Of a DNA stretch of 64,000 nt, positions 1 to 8,909 are shown piece after piece. The notes below the pieces were generated by a model. That model worked only from the letters and a program-made list of their open reading frames with translations. It was not told the DNA's origin and made no database searches. The number at the start of each line of letters is the position of its first letter. The first letter of the stretch is position 1. Location of the stretch: contig CAUJLY010000004.1 of the NCBI GenBank assembly GCA_963281155.1, positions 372,001-436,000 of the forward strand, written 5' to 3'. The position numbers were made by a program, and so were the translations under genes. The DNA comes from Rhabditophanes sp. KR3021 (taxonomy: Eukaryota > Nematoda > Chromadorea > Rhabditida > Alloionematidae).

Positions 1-71
1 AATTCAATTTATATTACTCAAGCCAATATCTCCACAACCTAACCCACTTTTAAACCACCCAATAAACATAC

Positions 72-246
72 CATCAAATCTTCTTTGGCACAAGATAGCA
101 TCAGGACTTCTGGAATTGCCACCTTCTCCGCCTTTCTTAAACGAACTTTCGACTTCCTTCTCCATAAACAAAGGTAGACTCCTGCCAGGAGCTTTCCTCG
201 GATCTCTGGGCCATTTCGCCAGAAGACGCAAGTAATTTTTGTACAT
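72..246 (-). CDS. UQCC2/Mnf1-like complex III assembly factor, first exon (partial)
   Basis: The reading frame starts at the ATG at 246 and encodes about 58 residues before a good donor (GTATGT) at 71. The rest of the gene lies beyond the left edge. The pattern Tyr-Leu-x-Leu-x-x-x-Trp-Pro-x-Asp-x-x-Lys, then Gly-Arg-x-Leu and a Phe-Lys-Lys-Gly turn, matches the N-terminus of UQCC2 (Mnf1), a small mitochondrial matrix protein that helps make cytochrome b for respiratory complex III. The match rests on remembered family sequence over roughly 40 residues, so it is moderate. If translation ran past the donor, the extra residues would not resemble the family, which supports a splice there. Confidence 0.5.
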
Positions 247-443
247 ATCACTAGTACTAAATAGATAGACAAGGCCACTTAGTTAGCCTAAAATTGGTAC
301 AAAGCTTTTTGTTGTTACGTCTTATCACGAAATGGATTCAAATGTTAAGATGTTTAAAGATAAAGAAAGAAAGATAAGAAAATGACATTTTATATAATAT
401 AATGTTTATGATGGATCTTTCATTGCTTTAATTGCATCTAAAA

Positions 444-1850
444 ATGCTTTTTAATTATTGTGGGAGTTTTGTGGTTTTATTGTGTCTAGGACAAGTTACT
501 CTCCAAGCAGATTCTGACGGGAAGGAGTTTATTTTGGCTTTTTCTTACCCGGATGGCCCAGCTTTGTCTAATTTAGCTACTGCCAGTCTTGTCATCATCC
601 CTAATCAAGTTGATACGTCATGTTTGATCACTTATACAGACCCCGAAACGTTAGTCATCACTTCGCTTACAACCAAAGCAAATTATTCAAAAGTCAACGA
701 AATCCAATTGGCCGTAGATAAGGTAGTAGCTTTAATTACGATTCCAGCAGATGATTCAGACTCGACTATCTTGCCGGATCCAAGGATTTTTGTAACTTGC
801 CAAGCCACAGTCAAACTAATTGCCAATCTCAACGACCCTTTCAATGGGTGGGGTGATACCTTCCTAGTTCCTTCAACGAAATCAGCCGGCACCGATTATG
901 TCTTTGAATTTCCACCTTCAGCGGGAACATCTATAGGTTACTTCCTCGTATTACCATTAATTCAAAAGGAATGGAATTACCTGGATGCCCATGTCTACTA
1001 TGATGGTGTTGAAGAATGGTTTAATTGGTGGCAATATGATACGACTCAAGGTGCCTTCCAAGTTGTTTACACGGCTAAGCCACAAGTAGCAGCGACACAT
1101 GTAATCAGTGTCGTTATAAGGTCCACTTTTCCTGTCATGGTCTCATTGGTTTCCCCATTTGCGTCCATCGACAAACAAACTCCCAAACTTGACTATGCTA
1201 CTTATATGCCGTTGCCTGTTAATACTTATAAATGCGTTAATGGTACTGAAGATGTTAAAGTTACCGCTACAACTTATACTTCCAATTTGTATATTGCCTC
1301 TGGTGGTGGATTTTGTAACGAAACATTTAATCTAAATATTTATTCAGATGACCAAACATTAGATGGATCTATGCATGAAGTTGATAATATAGGTTCCAAT
1401 CAAATTAATACAACAAAATCAACCTTTGTTGGTGTTTCTTCAAATTCAGACAGCTTAAGAGCTACCAAATTCAGTGGATTCAAACATGATCTAAACGATG
1501 CCAATTATTTCGGCTCTACTTTGACATACCTTCCTTCATTAACAGAATATCTTAATGAAACAAGCCAATTTTTTGCACTCTCCACCAAATGTCACCTCGA
1601 AGTAACAACCGAACAAACATCCACTATCGAAAGCCAACTTTTAATCGACTCTACTCCTCTACAAAAGCTGCCTCACTCAATAACACCAATCTCCCTACCA
1701 AAATACTCTTACCTTTCCATCGACATTCAAATCAAATCATATGGAATTCACACCATCTCCTTATCTGCTCCTTACGCGGCAACGATCATATGTCCTGATG
1801 GGCTTTACAATGTTAAAAGCTATTTAATTGGATTTAATATACACAAGTAG
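444..1850 (+). CDS. Secreted IgGFc-binding-domain-like protein
   Basis: Single-exon frame of 468 residues. The frame is open a little further upstream, but the first ATG is at 444 and gives a clear signal peptide (MLFNYCGSFVVLLCLGQ...), so I chose it. The mature part begins with a Gly-Lys-Glu-Phe-Ile-Leu-Ala-Phe strand followed about 110 residues later by a Gly-Thr-Asp-Tyr-Val-Phe motif. This is the layout of the N-terminal domain of IgGFc-binding-like proteins, which are found singly in nematode secreted proteins. Several Asn-x-Ser/Thr sites and few cysteines are present. There is no transmembrane segment or GPI-like tail, so it is probably extracellular. A specific function cannot be read from the sequence. 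The gene converges on TFIP11, with only about 140 bp between the two stop codons. Confidence 0.6.
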   Translation: MLFNYCGSFVVLLCLGQVTLQADSDGKEFILAFSYPDGPALSNLATASLVIIPNQVDTSCLITYTDPETLVITSLTTKANYSKVNEIQLAVDKVVALITIPADDSDSTILPDPRIFVTCQATVKLIANLNDPFNGWGDTFLVPSTKSAGTDYVFEFPPSAGTSIGYFLVLPLIQKEWNYLDAHVYYDGVEEWFNWWQYDTTQGAFQVVYTAKPQVAATHVISVVIRSTFPVMVSLVSPFASIDKQTPKLDYATYMPLPVNTYKCVNGTEDVKVTATTYTSNLYIASGGGFCNETFNLNIYSDDQTLDGSMHEVDNIGSNQINTTKSTFVGVSSNSDSLRATKFSGFKHDLNDANYFGSTLTYLPSLTEYLNETSQFFALSTKCHLEVTTEQTSTIESQLLIDSTPLQKLPHSITPISLPKYSYLSIDIQIKSYGIHTISLSAPYAATIICPDGLYNVKSYLIGFNIHK

Positions 1851-1993
1851 TAATAAATATTTTATATAACAAAAAATGTTCTAATTAAAAAGAGCAGATA
1901 AAGGTAGGTAATACCTGTTTGGGGTTAGTTGATTTGGGTTAGTAAGATTTAGCACGGGATTTGATTTTTTTACCAGTTGATTGCCAATACATT

Positions 1994-3715
1994 TCAACGG
2001 TTGGATTGATTTTGTGAGTAGAAACTTTCCATAAGGAAAAGGATCTTGCAAAATTCGGATCTAATAAGCGGATCATTGACAAGACTAGTCGGCACCATTT
2101 GCCTTACAAAAACATAATAATGAGCAACATGTTCAACTCCGTATTCTTGTGACTGAAGGATGTTCTTGACCACTTCCCTGATTTTAGGAAACAAGGCATT
2201 GACGAAGATGTTGACGATCTTGTCTTCTCCAATCAGATCTCTCCACTTGACAACCATACCAATTTCAGGGGTCGTTGCATTTTCAATAGGCGAGATATTC
2301 ATATTTTTGACGAACGCTTCTAACTTCCCAACTATATTTTCCATAACAAAAGCATTGAACATTTTTAAAGGCAGAATCCTTTTGATCATCTTCATTACAT
2401 TAAGGCCCGATGAATCAAGGGGTGTCCATGCATTCATAGCTTGTTTCATTTTTTGCTTCACTACATATTGTTCTGCCAGTAGGTAATCTCCATAAAATTT
2501 AATGAATGGCAAGAACCACTTTTCCAAGTCAGATATACTCGTCCGTGGGTCCCATCTTTCAAGTTCCACCTTGATTTTTGGTTGAATGAGCTTGTCGAAG
2601 ATGTAGGCATGGAACCATTCAGGAAAGATTTCATTGAAGTCATCTCTGAACTCAAAGAATTGAGTATAATCAGTCGACACATCCCAATTGATTACAGATC
2701 GTTGACAGGGAAAGTAGAAGGTATGGAAGAGAAACTTGTCGAAAGTTCCTAAGTCTGAGGACTTTTTGAGTTTGTGGTATTCAGAGGGTGGCCATTCTTT
2801 TTGACTTTCTTGGAACAGAATTGCCTTTGCTAATAAGATATCTGATTTGGGACAGGAAACATTTCCGTTCAAATGTTGGTTCTTCCCACAATAATTTTGA
2901 AATATATTCCACCTCCCATACTTGCCAGCAAAAAGCTTATGCAGCAAAGGAAGAAAAATGGAGTCTCGAATGTTATTCAAGTAGCAAAAGTTAGGCAATT
3001 CGATAAGGATTGAACTACAAATCTTCTCCAGGCCCTCAATACTGTTCCAATCCTTTTGATCTCCAAACATACTAAAAAATTTATCGAACTCCCCCACTTC
3101 GGCAACATCAGCTTTGGTAATGTTCTCGTAGTACTGAATTTGTCCTCTGAGATTGGCGATGTTTTTCTCGGTGGCATAGATTTGTTCCATATTCTTGTCT
3201 AGGGTCTCATTGCCAGTGGAAGGCATCTGTTGGAGACCATCTGATGCTCTGATAAATCGCGCCCCAACACCCGTCATATCCAAGATCTCCATTCCTGGCT
3301 TGGTGGATTCAGTGATTTGGGACCAACTGTCTGAATACACGAACTCTGGCCTCTTTTCGGTTTGTTTTCCACCTCGATGTTTGTTCCCATCGAGGCCCGA
3401 ACTCGACAGAGGCTCCAAAGGAGTTCCGAAACGAATAAAGCCAGGTTCCAATTTACTCTTCTCACCTGTTCCTGACTCACCGCCGTACCCAATTGCACCA
3501 CGGCCTTCTCTGAGAGTTGCTTGGATCGGTTCCACAATACCTTGTTGTCGGGCTCCCAAACCTTTCGTCTTGTCGAAGCCCATTTTTGACATAATGTTGA
3601 GGATAGTCGGATTGGAGGCGATAACCGATTGGTTCACGTTCGTCTTCCCGCCCGTAGCGGGCCTTTTTTTCGCAAAAGGATTCCCAAACGGTTTCAACAA
3701 TTCTTCGTCGTCCAT
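1994..3715 (-). CDS. TFIP11: Tuftelin-interacting protein 11 (G-patch splicing factor)
   Basis: A 573-residue single-exon frame. Near the N-terminus is a G-patch (Met-Gly-Phe-Asp-Lys-Thr-Lys-Gly-Leu-Gly at about residues 45-55, then a Gly-rich tail). The rest is a GCFC-type helical domain with Trp-Asp-Pro-Arg-Thr and Trp-x-Pro-Leu-Asp-Ser-Ser motifs as in TFIP11/STIP-1/Ntr1. This family activates the DEAH helicase that dismantles the intron-lariat spliceosome in the nucleus. Known animal homologues are about 830 aa; this one stops early in the C-terminal part, so a further exon may be missed or the tail is lost. A 3' splice site (ttttacttttacag) lies 5 nt before the ATG, suggesting a trans-splice acceptor. 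The same-strand gene ends 162 bp upstream (see the operon finding). Confidence 0.85.
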   Translation of the reverse strand: MDDEELLKPFGNPFAKKRPATGGKTNVNQSVIASNPTILNIMSKMGFDKTKGLGARQQGIVEPIQATLREGRGAIGYGGESGTGEKSKLEPGFIRFGTPLEPLSSSGLDGNKHRGGKQTEKRPEFVYSDSWSQITESTKPGMEILDMTGVGARFIRASDGLQQMPSTGNETLDKNMEQIYATEKNIANLRGQIQYYENITKADVAEVGEFDKFFSMFGDQKDWNSIEGLEKICSSILIELPNFCYLNNIRDSIFLPLLHKLFAGKYGRWNIFQNYCGKNQHLNGNVSCPKSDILLAKAILFQESQKEWPPSEYHKLKKSSDLGTFDKFLFHTFYFPCQRSVINWDVSTDYTQFFEFRDDFNEIFPEWFHAYIFDKLIQPKIKVELERWDPRTSISDLEKWFLPFIKFYGDYLLAEQYVVKQKMKQAMNAWTPLDSSGLNVMKMIKRILPLKMFNAFVMENIVGKLEAFVKNMNISPIENATTPEIGMVVKWRDLIGEDKIVNIFVNALFPKIREVVKNILQSQEYGVEHVAHYYVFVRQMVPTSLVNDPLIRSEFCKILFLMESFYSQNQSNR

Positions 3716-3720
3716 TTTAT

Positions 3721-3740
3721 CTGTAAAAGTAAAAGTTAGT
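3721..3740 (-). promoter_or_regulatory. Probable trans-splice acceptor of the TFIP11 message
   Basis: On the minus strand a pyrimidine-rich tract ends in TTTTACAG, and the ATG of TFIP11 follows 5 nt later. No cis exon is apparent in the 160 bp back to the preceding gene, so an outron with spliced-leader addition is the simplest reading. A 5' UTR intron is the alternative. Confidence 0.45.
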
Positions 3741-3877
3741 CAAAGCAAAGAAAGAAGTCAATTAAATATTAAAATGGCCTTTAAACCAATAAACACGGCA
3801 AAGAACTTTGACAAAAAGTTTTATTTTATCAAGTATTTTAATTAAAAAGAACCCAAAATGAAATGGTTGAGGTGTGA

Positions 3878-4609
3878 TTAGATGTATAAAAACAATTTAT
3901 ACAGTATAAATATAGCTACGCCGTACGCACACACGAAGAACGTGACTGTGAGGCTTTTGGAGCAGATGGCGATGATTCGGGGAGGTCTTTTGGTGGTCAG
4001 TACAGCACATTTGACTGTATTAATCATCTTCTCCTTGTCAACTCTCATCTTTGGTGGGGGTCGTCTGCGGACGGTGCTCTTGTAAATATCCTTCTCCAAG
4101 GATTCTCTGAGATTCAGGAAACGACCGTGTGGTTGATTCATGGACTCATTTGGGGTAATTTTGAAGCTGGTGTCTTTGAAAGGATCCATATAAGCAGGGG
4201 TGACTCCAACACTGAAGTGACTGAATTCGTTGTTCCCTAGTCCCCACTTTTTCATAGGCATTTGACTGCTCTTACGAGTTGGAGTGGTCTGGAGGTGCTG
4301 GTTGACGTGTGGTGAGTTTCCTTGCGAAACAGCCGTTGAATTAAGAGGAACTGCTGCCGGCAGTTGGGGAGAGTCAGTGGTGGTTGGGTGGCTTATTAGG
4401 TTATTCTTTTGACGGAGTGGCGTGGTCCGGAAGAGGCTATTTTCAGTATCATTGTGCAACTAAAATGCGATCTTAGATTATGATTAAGGAAACACACTTA
4501 CGTTGCCATCAATTTCAGCATACCCTAACAAGGCTTTTCGTCTTTTGTCATGAGCGGTCTTCGAGATGTGATAGAGAGCTGGGGGTATGGCCTGCTCTTG
4601 AGAATCCAT
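3878..4609 (-). CDS. Uncharacterised tail-anchored membrane protein
   Basis: Two exons on the minus strand: 4609..4502 (ATG at 4609, 36 residues) and 4459..3878, joined in phase 0 across a 42-nt GTAAGT...TTTTAG intron, giving 229 residues. I do not recognise the family. The middle is low-complexity, rich in Ser, Thr, Pro and Asn. A basic region (Arg-Arg-Arg-Pro-Pro-Pro-Lys) sits about 60 residues from the end, and the last 25 residues form one hydrophobic helix with a 1-2 residue tail. That topology is of a tail-anchored protein with its bulk in the cytoplasm or nucleoplasm; there is no signal peptide. A nuclear-envelope or ER location is possible but not shown. The gene lies directly upstream of TFIP11 on the same strand. 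An AATAAA about 45 nt past the stop could form its 3' end. Confidence 0.7.
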
Positions 4610-4759
4610 TTTGTATAAACTAATAATGTACGATGATGATCTAATCGTATTTCAAAAAGCTGCCCCTCTTGGGATGTCGTTTTATGTTTGGTGGTCTCGA
4701 CACGACGTCATTTTGACTGGGGTTTGTTGCCGCATTTTTACTTCCTTATACTAACAACT

Positions 4760-5187
4760 ATGTTTAAGCCACATGTTTACCATTGCTATCCATTCCAAAT
4801 CGAAGGTTCGCGGGCATTCCAGACTACCTCTTTCAACCACAAGCTCATTATGAGTTAAAAAGCAACAAAGATAATACCATCAAATACCACACAACCTTTC
4901 GAGGGAAACTTTTAGTGGGAAGAGACATCATTTTTAAGAAATCTCTCATCTACACTAACGAAAAGGATCTCACCAAAGCAAAGCCAATCGAGCAGATAGT
5001 CTTTTGGAGTTACCCTGAAACCGAAGCACACCACCCTATTCTGGACAAGATCTTGTCAGTTTCCCACTATGCTGCTTTTATCCAAAAGGAATCCTCTCTT
5101 TATGAGAGAGTAAAGAAGACAGAGGTCGGGGAAGACGGTGATTATATTAACATCATCAGAGACTTGCTGAACCCGTCGGAAAACTAA
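4760..5187 (+). CDS. RNase H2 subunit C-like, with apparent frameshift near 4800-4830
   Basis: The ATG at 4760 opens a short frame reading Val-Tyr-His-Cys-Tyr-Pro-Phe-Gln-Ile-Glu-Gly, which resembles the conserved 'H-L-L-P-C-x-V/I-x-x-D-G' start of RNase H2 subunit C. One base out of phase the frame continues with a Phe-x-Pro segment, then Phe-Arg-Gly-Lys-Leu-Leu-Val-Gly (the family 'F-R-G-R-x-L-x-G' motif), to a stop at 5185-5187. The downstream frame has no ATG of its own. One missing base near 4810-4825 would join the two. No plausible intron explains the shift; the only local GT..AG pair leaves 17 nt. RNASEH2C is a non-catalytic subunit of the nuclear enzyme that removes ribonucleotides from DNA. 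The cause could be a sequence error or a real lesion. Confidence 0.5.
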
Positions 5188-5444
5188 ATGTGGTAAAGAT
5201 ACACAGCCATTTGGAACCCACGGGCACATCAAATGCCAAACTACATACTACTACACCTAACACCAATCCCAACCACCTCTCAAAACCGAAGCCAACTATA
5301 TTCTCCAAAGACCTTAGTGTGTGAACAACCATCAATAAATTTACCTGCTTCGAGCCCCATTATAATTTATTATGTATACTTTATGTTATATGGCATCGAT
5401 AAAAGTATTGTACACAAAGTATAAATATATTTAAATAGTAGGAG

Positions 5445-5587
5445 ACTTTTGTTAGAAAGTCGTTTGTTGAGGAGTCATTTTGGCGGAGTGAGCTCTTGGC
5501 ATTTCGTTGCTTTGGTGAAGGTTTCAAGGTGGGCCTTTGCTTGATGGTTCTAGTAACGCCGGAGTCAGACTTGTTTTCCTCTAACAA
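5445..5587 (-). CDS. Possible small coding exon, unrecognised
   Basis: The minus strand is open here with a basic, Ser/Lys/Pro-rich reading (Glu-Glu-Asn-Lys-Ser-Asp-Ser... Arg-Pro-Thr-Leu-Lys-Pro-Ser-Pro-Lys-Gln-Arg) and coding-like third-position use up to about 5445. It has no ATG and no clear partner exon. A TTGTTAG just upstream could be a 3' splice site. It is either the last exon of a small gene or chance. Confidence 0.2.
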
Positions 5588-5639
5588 GTTGTTTGAAGAT
5601 GGTTGTTAAATAGCGAATAAATTGACACCATTTAAATTG

Positions 5640-6300
5640 TCTTATTCAAATTTTATTAATTGTATGTAAAAAGTTGTTCCGGATACTGTCTTTCAGTGTA
5701 CCTTTGGACCTCATAAGTCAATAATAATATAATTTTGCCATTACTCCCAATCCGTCTATTTAACAAACAATAGTATGTATATCAATGGTTCTTCTTTGCA
5801 TTAAAATGTTCTTCGAAAACATCATTTATACAAAAAGCTACACACCATTATCAAAAAGACTCAACTTCATATTCATTTCACAGCCATATAATAATGATTC
5901 AGCATTAAAACGATTAAAATCTCCTTATCACAATTACACCCTATTAAAGTTTGATCCCAATATGATCCCCAAATATGATAACTGAATTATATCGTTCTTT
6001 GCATAAACCTCCCCAAATAAGTGTCCAAAGACGGCCACAAAGCAGGCACAAACGCAACATAATTGTTGGCTGACTCATTTCTTGAACCAGCACAAAGTTC
6101 AATCAAATCAGTGCACTCAAGAAACATTGAAAATGACATCCCAATCTTTCTTTGTACTAAAAAATTGCAAAAAAGAATTTTTTACTCTTAATAGTTACAA
6201 AACCAACACACATTTCTTTACCACACCCCACAATTTTGTTATTACTTTGTGACAAGAAGGCCGAGACACTTCGACACATACACAAGATGTGGTGTTTGTT
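5640..6300. other. Intergenic, no gene seen
   Basis: AT-rich sequence with only short frames that lack codon bias or recognisable motifs. It separates the RNase H2C-like gene from the GST promoter. Confidence 0.5.
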
Positions 6301-6305
6301 GTTGG

Positions 6306-6318
6306 GAATGTTCTAGAA
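6306..6318 (+). promoter_or_regulatory. Perfect three-unit heat-shock element upstream of the GST gene
   Basis: The 13 bases read GAA-TG-TTC-TA-GAA, three alternating nGAAn units with correct 2-nt spacing, the HSF1 binding consensus. It lies 132-144 bp upstream of the GST ATG and about 50 bp upstream of the TATA box. Confidence 0.6.
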
Positions 6319-6369
6319 AGTTAGATAGTCATAGTTTGTTTATCATTACAAATAAAAGTATACTTCCAC

Positions 6370-6377
6370 TATAAATA
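6370..6377 (+). promoter_or_regulatory. TATA box of the GST gene
   Basis: TATAAATA, 73 bp upstream of the GST ATG and downstream of the heat-shock element; position and sequence fit a core promoter. Confidence 0.55.
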
Positions 6378-6449
6378 GCACATACTTTTGGAAGGGAAAT
6401 CATTTTACATATTCGCTTTTTGCTTATACATAAATACTCTTATACAAAA

Positions 6450-7101
6450 ATGGTTGGCAAGATTACATTGACTTATTTCGATGGGATGGGCCGTGCTGAG
6501 GTAAGTTTCGATTAAGACAACGATTATTAAATGGTGTGTATAGGTCACTCGTATCCTTCTTCACTATGGAGGACTTCAATTTGAGGATGTACGAATTTCG
6601 TTTGAACAATGGGCTGCAATCAAAGACAAACAACCATTCAAACAACTTCCAGTCCTCGACATCGATGGTCATAAACTGGCCCAATCTAGAGCCTTCGAAC
6701 AACTCCTCGCCTCCAGATTCCATCTTGTGGGCAAAAGCGACATCGAAACAGCCCTCAACCAACAATACATCCTTGCCATCGATGACGTCGCCGCCAACTC
6801 CAAAGGAATCTTCTTCGAAAAAGACCCAGAAAAGAAAAAGGCTCTCACCAAAACTTATCTCGACTCCCACGTCAAGCCATTCCTCGCCCTTGTCGAAGGT
6901 TTCATCACCAAGAATGGCCATGGCCACTTAGTCGGATCTACCCTCTCCTACGCCGACATTGCCCTCTTCCAGTTTTTGTGGGCAATCGTCAACAAAGAAC
7001 ACGTCGTTCTGGAAGGAACTGTCAAGGCATTGTATGACAAAGTCAACAATGAACCAAAAATTCAAAAATACCTCCAATCTAGACCAGATTGTGCTTTTTA
7101 A
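6450..7101 (+). CDS. Sigma-class glutathione S-transferase
   Basis: Exons 6450..6500 and 6544..7101, phase 0, with a 43-nt intron; 202 residues, the normal GST length. The N-terminal thioredoxin-like domain starts Lys-Ile-Thr-Leu-Thr-Tyr-Phe-Asp-Gly-Met-Gly-Arg-Ala-Glu; Tyr9 is in the place of the catalytic glutathione-activating tyrosine. Leu-Pro-Val-Leu-Asp-Ile-Asp-Gly and Gln-Ser-Arg-Ala are the cis-proline and glutathione-binding motifs. The C-terminal all-helical domain ends with the usual 'L-S-Y-A-D-I-A' N-cap box. Sigma GSTs (including prostaglandin D synthases) are the expanded GST class in nematodes and act in the cytosol on lipid peroxides and electrophiles. A heat-shock element and TATA box upstream suggest stress induction. 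Confidence 0.9.
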
Positions 7102-7216
7102 CTTGCCTAATTCATTAGCTTTTGTTGCCTTCACAAATAAAAGTCTTTTTATAAATGTTTTTATTTATTACATACATACCAAAAACATAACACAATCGAC
7201 AGGTCTTGTTATTTTG

Positions 7217-8572
7217 TTATCTGAAAGTATATAAGTAGATGGGGTTGTGGTAAAGAAAAGTTACCCAGAAGTACGTGCCTGACACAGGATCTCCCAGGTA
7301 CTTGCCAGTCTCAGTAGTCAAAAAGTCAGTGAAGGAAGTGTAGTTTCCATGCAAATCTTTATGAGTAAGGGGATGTCTTCTGGTGATAGCTTTTTTGGTC
7401 TTGAAAACCAAGACAATGTAAAGTTTTCTGATTTGCTTGGAGAAAGGTTTGTCGTTGGAGATGGTGACGACACGGTTGATGGATCTGAAGAAAGCTCCCT
7501 CGTCCCATGATGGGATGGTCAAGTCGACGATACGTGACAACGTCGAAGGTCTATTGTAATACAAATTCATTGCTTCTGGATTGCCGTGCGGGTTGTATAA
7601 GACCAAGATGTGGTGGAAGTATCCGGGGAATTGGTCGTGCAGGAGGACGATTTGTTTCAGGAAGACAGGTTCTCGCAGCTTGAAAGGAATCATCGAAAAG
7701 TGGTCTCCTGTCCTGATTTCAGGGAGTGGCTGTTGCGAAGGAGTATACTCATTCAAAATACAATAGTCGATCCCAGAAGAGGGTGCCGTCGGTATGATGG
7801 AAGGGGACAAGGAAGTCACATAAAAGACTGGCATCGACAAATTGCCGGAATATTTATTAATCGGTACTCTGGTCTCGTAAAAAACTAAATCAAATTAAGG
7901 TCATCTTTCATATATCTTCTTACCATTCGCAAAGTCGTCGAGTGTCGTTTGTTTGCAACACAGATATTTGTGTTCAGCGACAGTTAATTGAGCATTCACC
8001 GCCTCCTCACAAGCATATCTAAATAGATTGATACATTTAATTAAGATGAATTTTTAATCAAACCCTGATGGACAGCTTTCTTTGTCCTCCTGCTCACATA
8101 GGAGGACATTGGGAAGGTCGTATGAACTTCCACCATAAGGACATATTGGCTTGACCTGTGCCTTGTCGGAGGGTGGTTGGGTCAAGTCTTGACTTAGGTC
8201 GGAGCAACAGCGGTAGGTTCCGTTCTTTGAAAGGATACAGACAGGATTACGGCCCGTGCATTCAATAGGGTCTTCGGGCGAGCAAGGAATACCCGACTCT
8301 TCATATTCTGAGCATTTGGCAAAAGAAGTCAATATGTTGTTTGTATGAGTTTGCCAAGGATAAGGACACACAGGTTCTTCATACTCTACCTCCTCTGACT
8401 CCACAACCTCCTCTTCCACCGAACCACCCCCCTCTTCCGAACCTTCTTCCTCGGAGGGTGCCAAAGTCGTGGTCACCTTTTTCTTCTTGCCACTCTTCTT
8501 CTTGCCCTCGGTTCCATCCATCCAAATTAGCAACACCACCAACAATACCACCAACACACCATATACTCTCAT
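7217..8572 (-). CDS. Secreted lustrin-type cysteine-rich protein A
   Basis: Three exons on the minus strand: 8572..8064, 8018..7924, 7884..7217, with phases consistent throughout (423 residues). The ATG at 8572 is chosen because it begins a signal peptide (MRVYGVLVVLLVVLL). A Lys- and then Glu-rich linker follows, then two cysteine modules of the type Cys-Pro...Pro-Cys-Ser-Pro...Cys-Thr-Gly-Arg-Asn-Pro...Cys-Cys and Cys-Pro-Tyr-Gly...Cys-Pro-Ser-Gly-Tyr-x-Cys...Cys-Cys, which resemble lustrin cysteine repeats of nematode extracellular proteins. The last 200 residues form a separate domain beginning at Arg-Thr-Gly-Asp-His-Phe, with a strand containing Gly-Tyr-Phe-His-His-Ile-Leu-Val; a PEBP-like fold is possible but unproven. 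The end is uncertain: a GTAACT...TTTCAG intron at about 7218-7262 could replace the last residues. Paralogue B lies head-to-head, 337 bp between the two ATGs. Confidence 0.7.
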
Positions 8573-8909
8573 AACAAAATATTTAAATAACCTCTCACCC
8601 ACAACACCGCTATATACTTATTTGATGAAGTTTCAATTAAACAAAATGACCCTAAACCAACCTCTTTTTAAGATCTAGCATCGTGACACCATCAAATCAA
8701 GCTTATTTGTCTCTACCAATAAATAATACTCCTTCATATTACCAAATTTGTACTTTTTAATTTAATTTAAACCTTGACAGACAAAGGTAACTCGTTTTTT
8801 TGGGGCGAGGGTAAGCGGCTTTGGCTGTTTAGAGAGTGTGAAAAGTCAAGGAGATTAAATATGAGCAAAGTGAGGTGTGATGGGTGTGCTATTCAGTTTG
8901 TTAATGATT
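8573..8909. promoter_or_regulatory. Shared promoter region of the divergent lustrin-type pair
   Basis: 337 bp between two divergent start codons of paralogous genes. It must hold both core promoters. AT-rich tracts are present, but I cannot assign individual factor sites. Confidence 0.4.

Noticed and set aside
1910..2045. An alternative minus-strand reading at the TFIP11 3' end (Leu-Leu-Asp-Pro-Asn-Phe-Ala-Arg... to a stop near 1945)
   Set aside because: It looks protein-like and a GTAAGG...TTATTAG intron could be imagined, but the uninterrupted frame matches the TFIP11 family through the same region, so I kept that.
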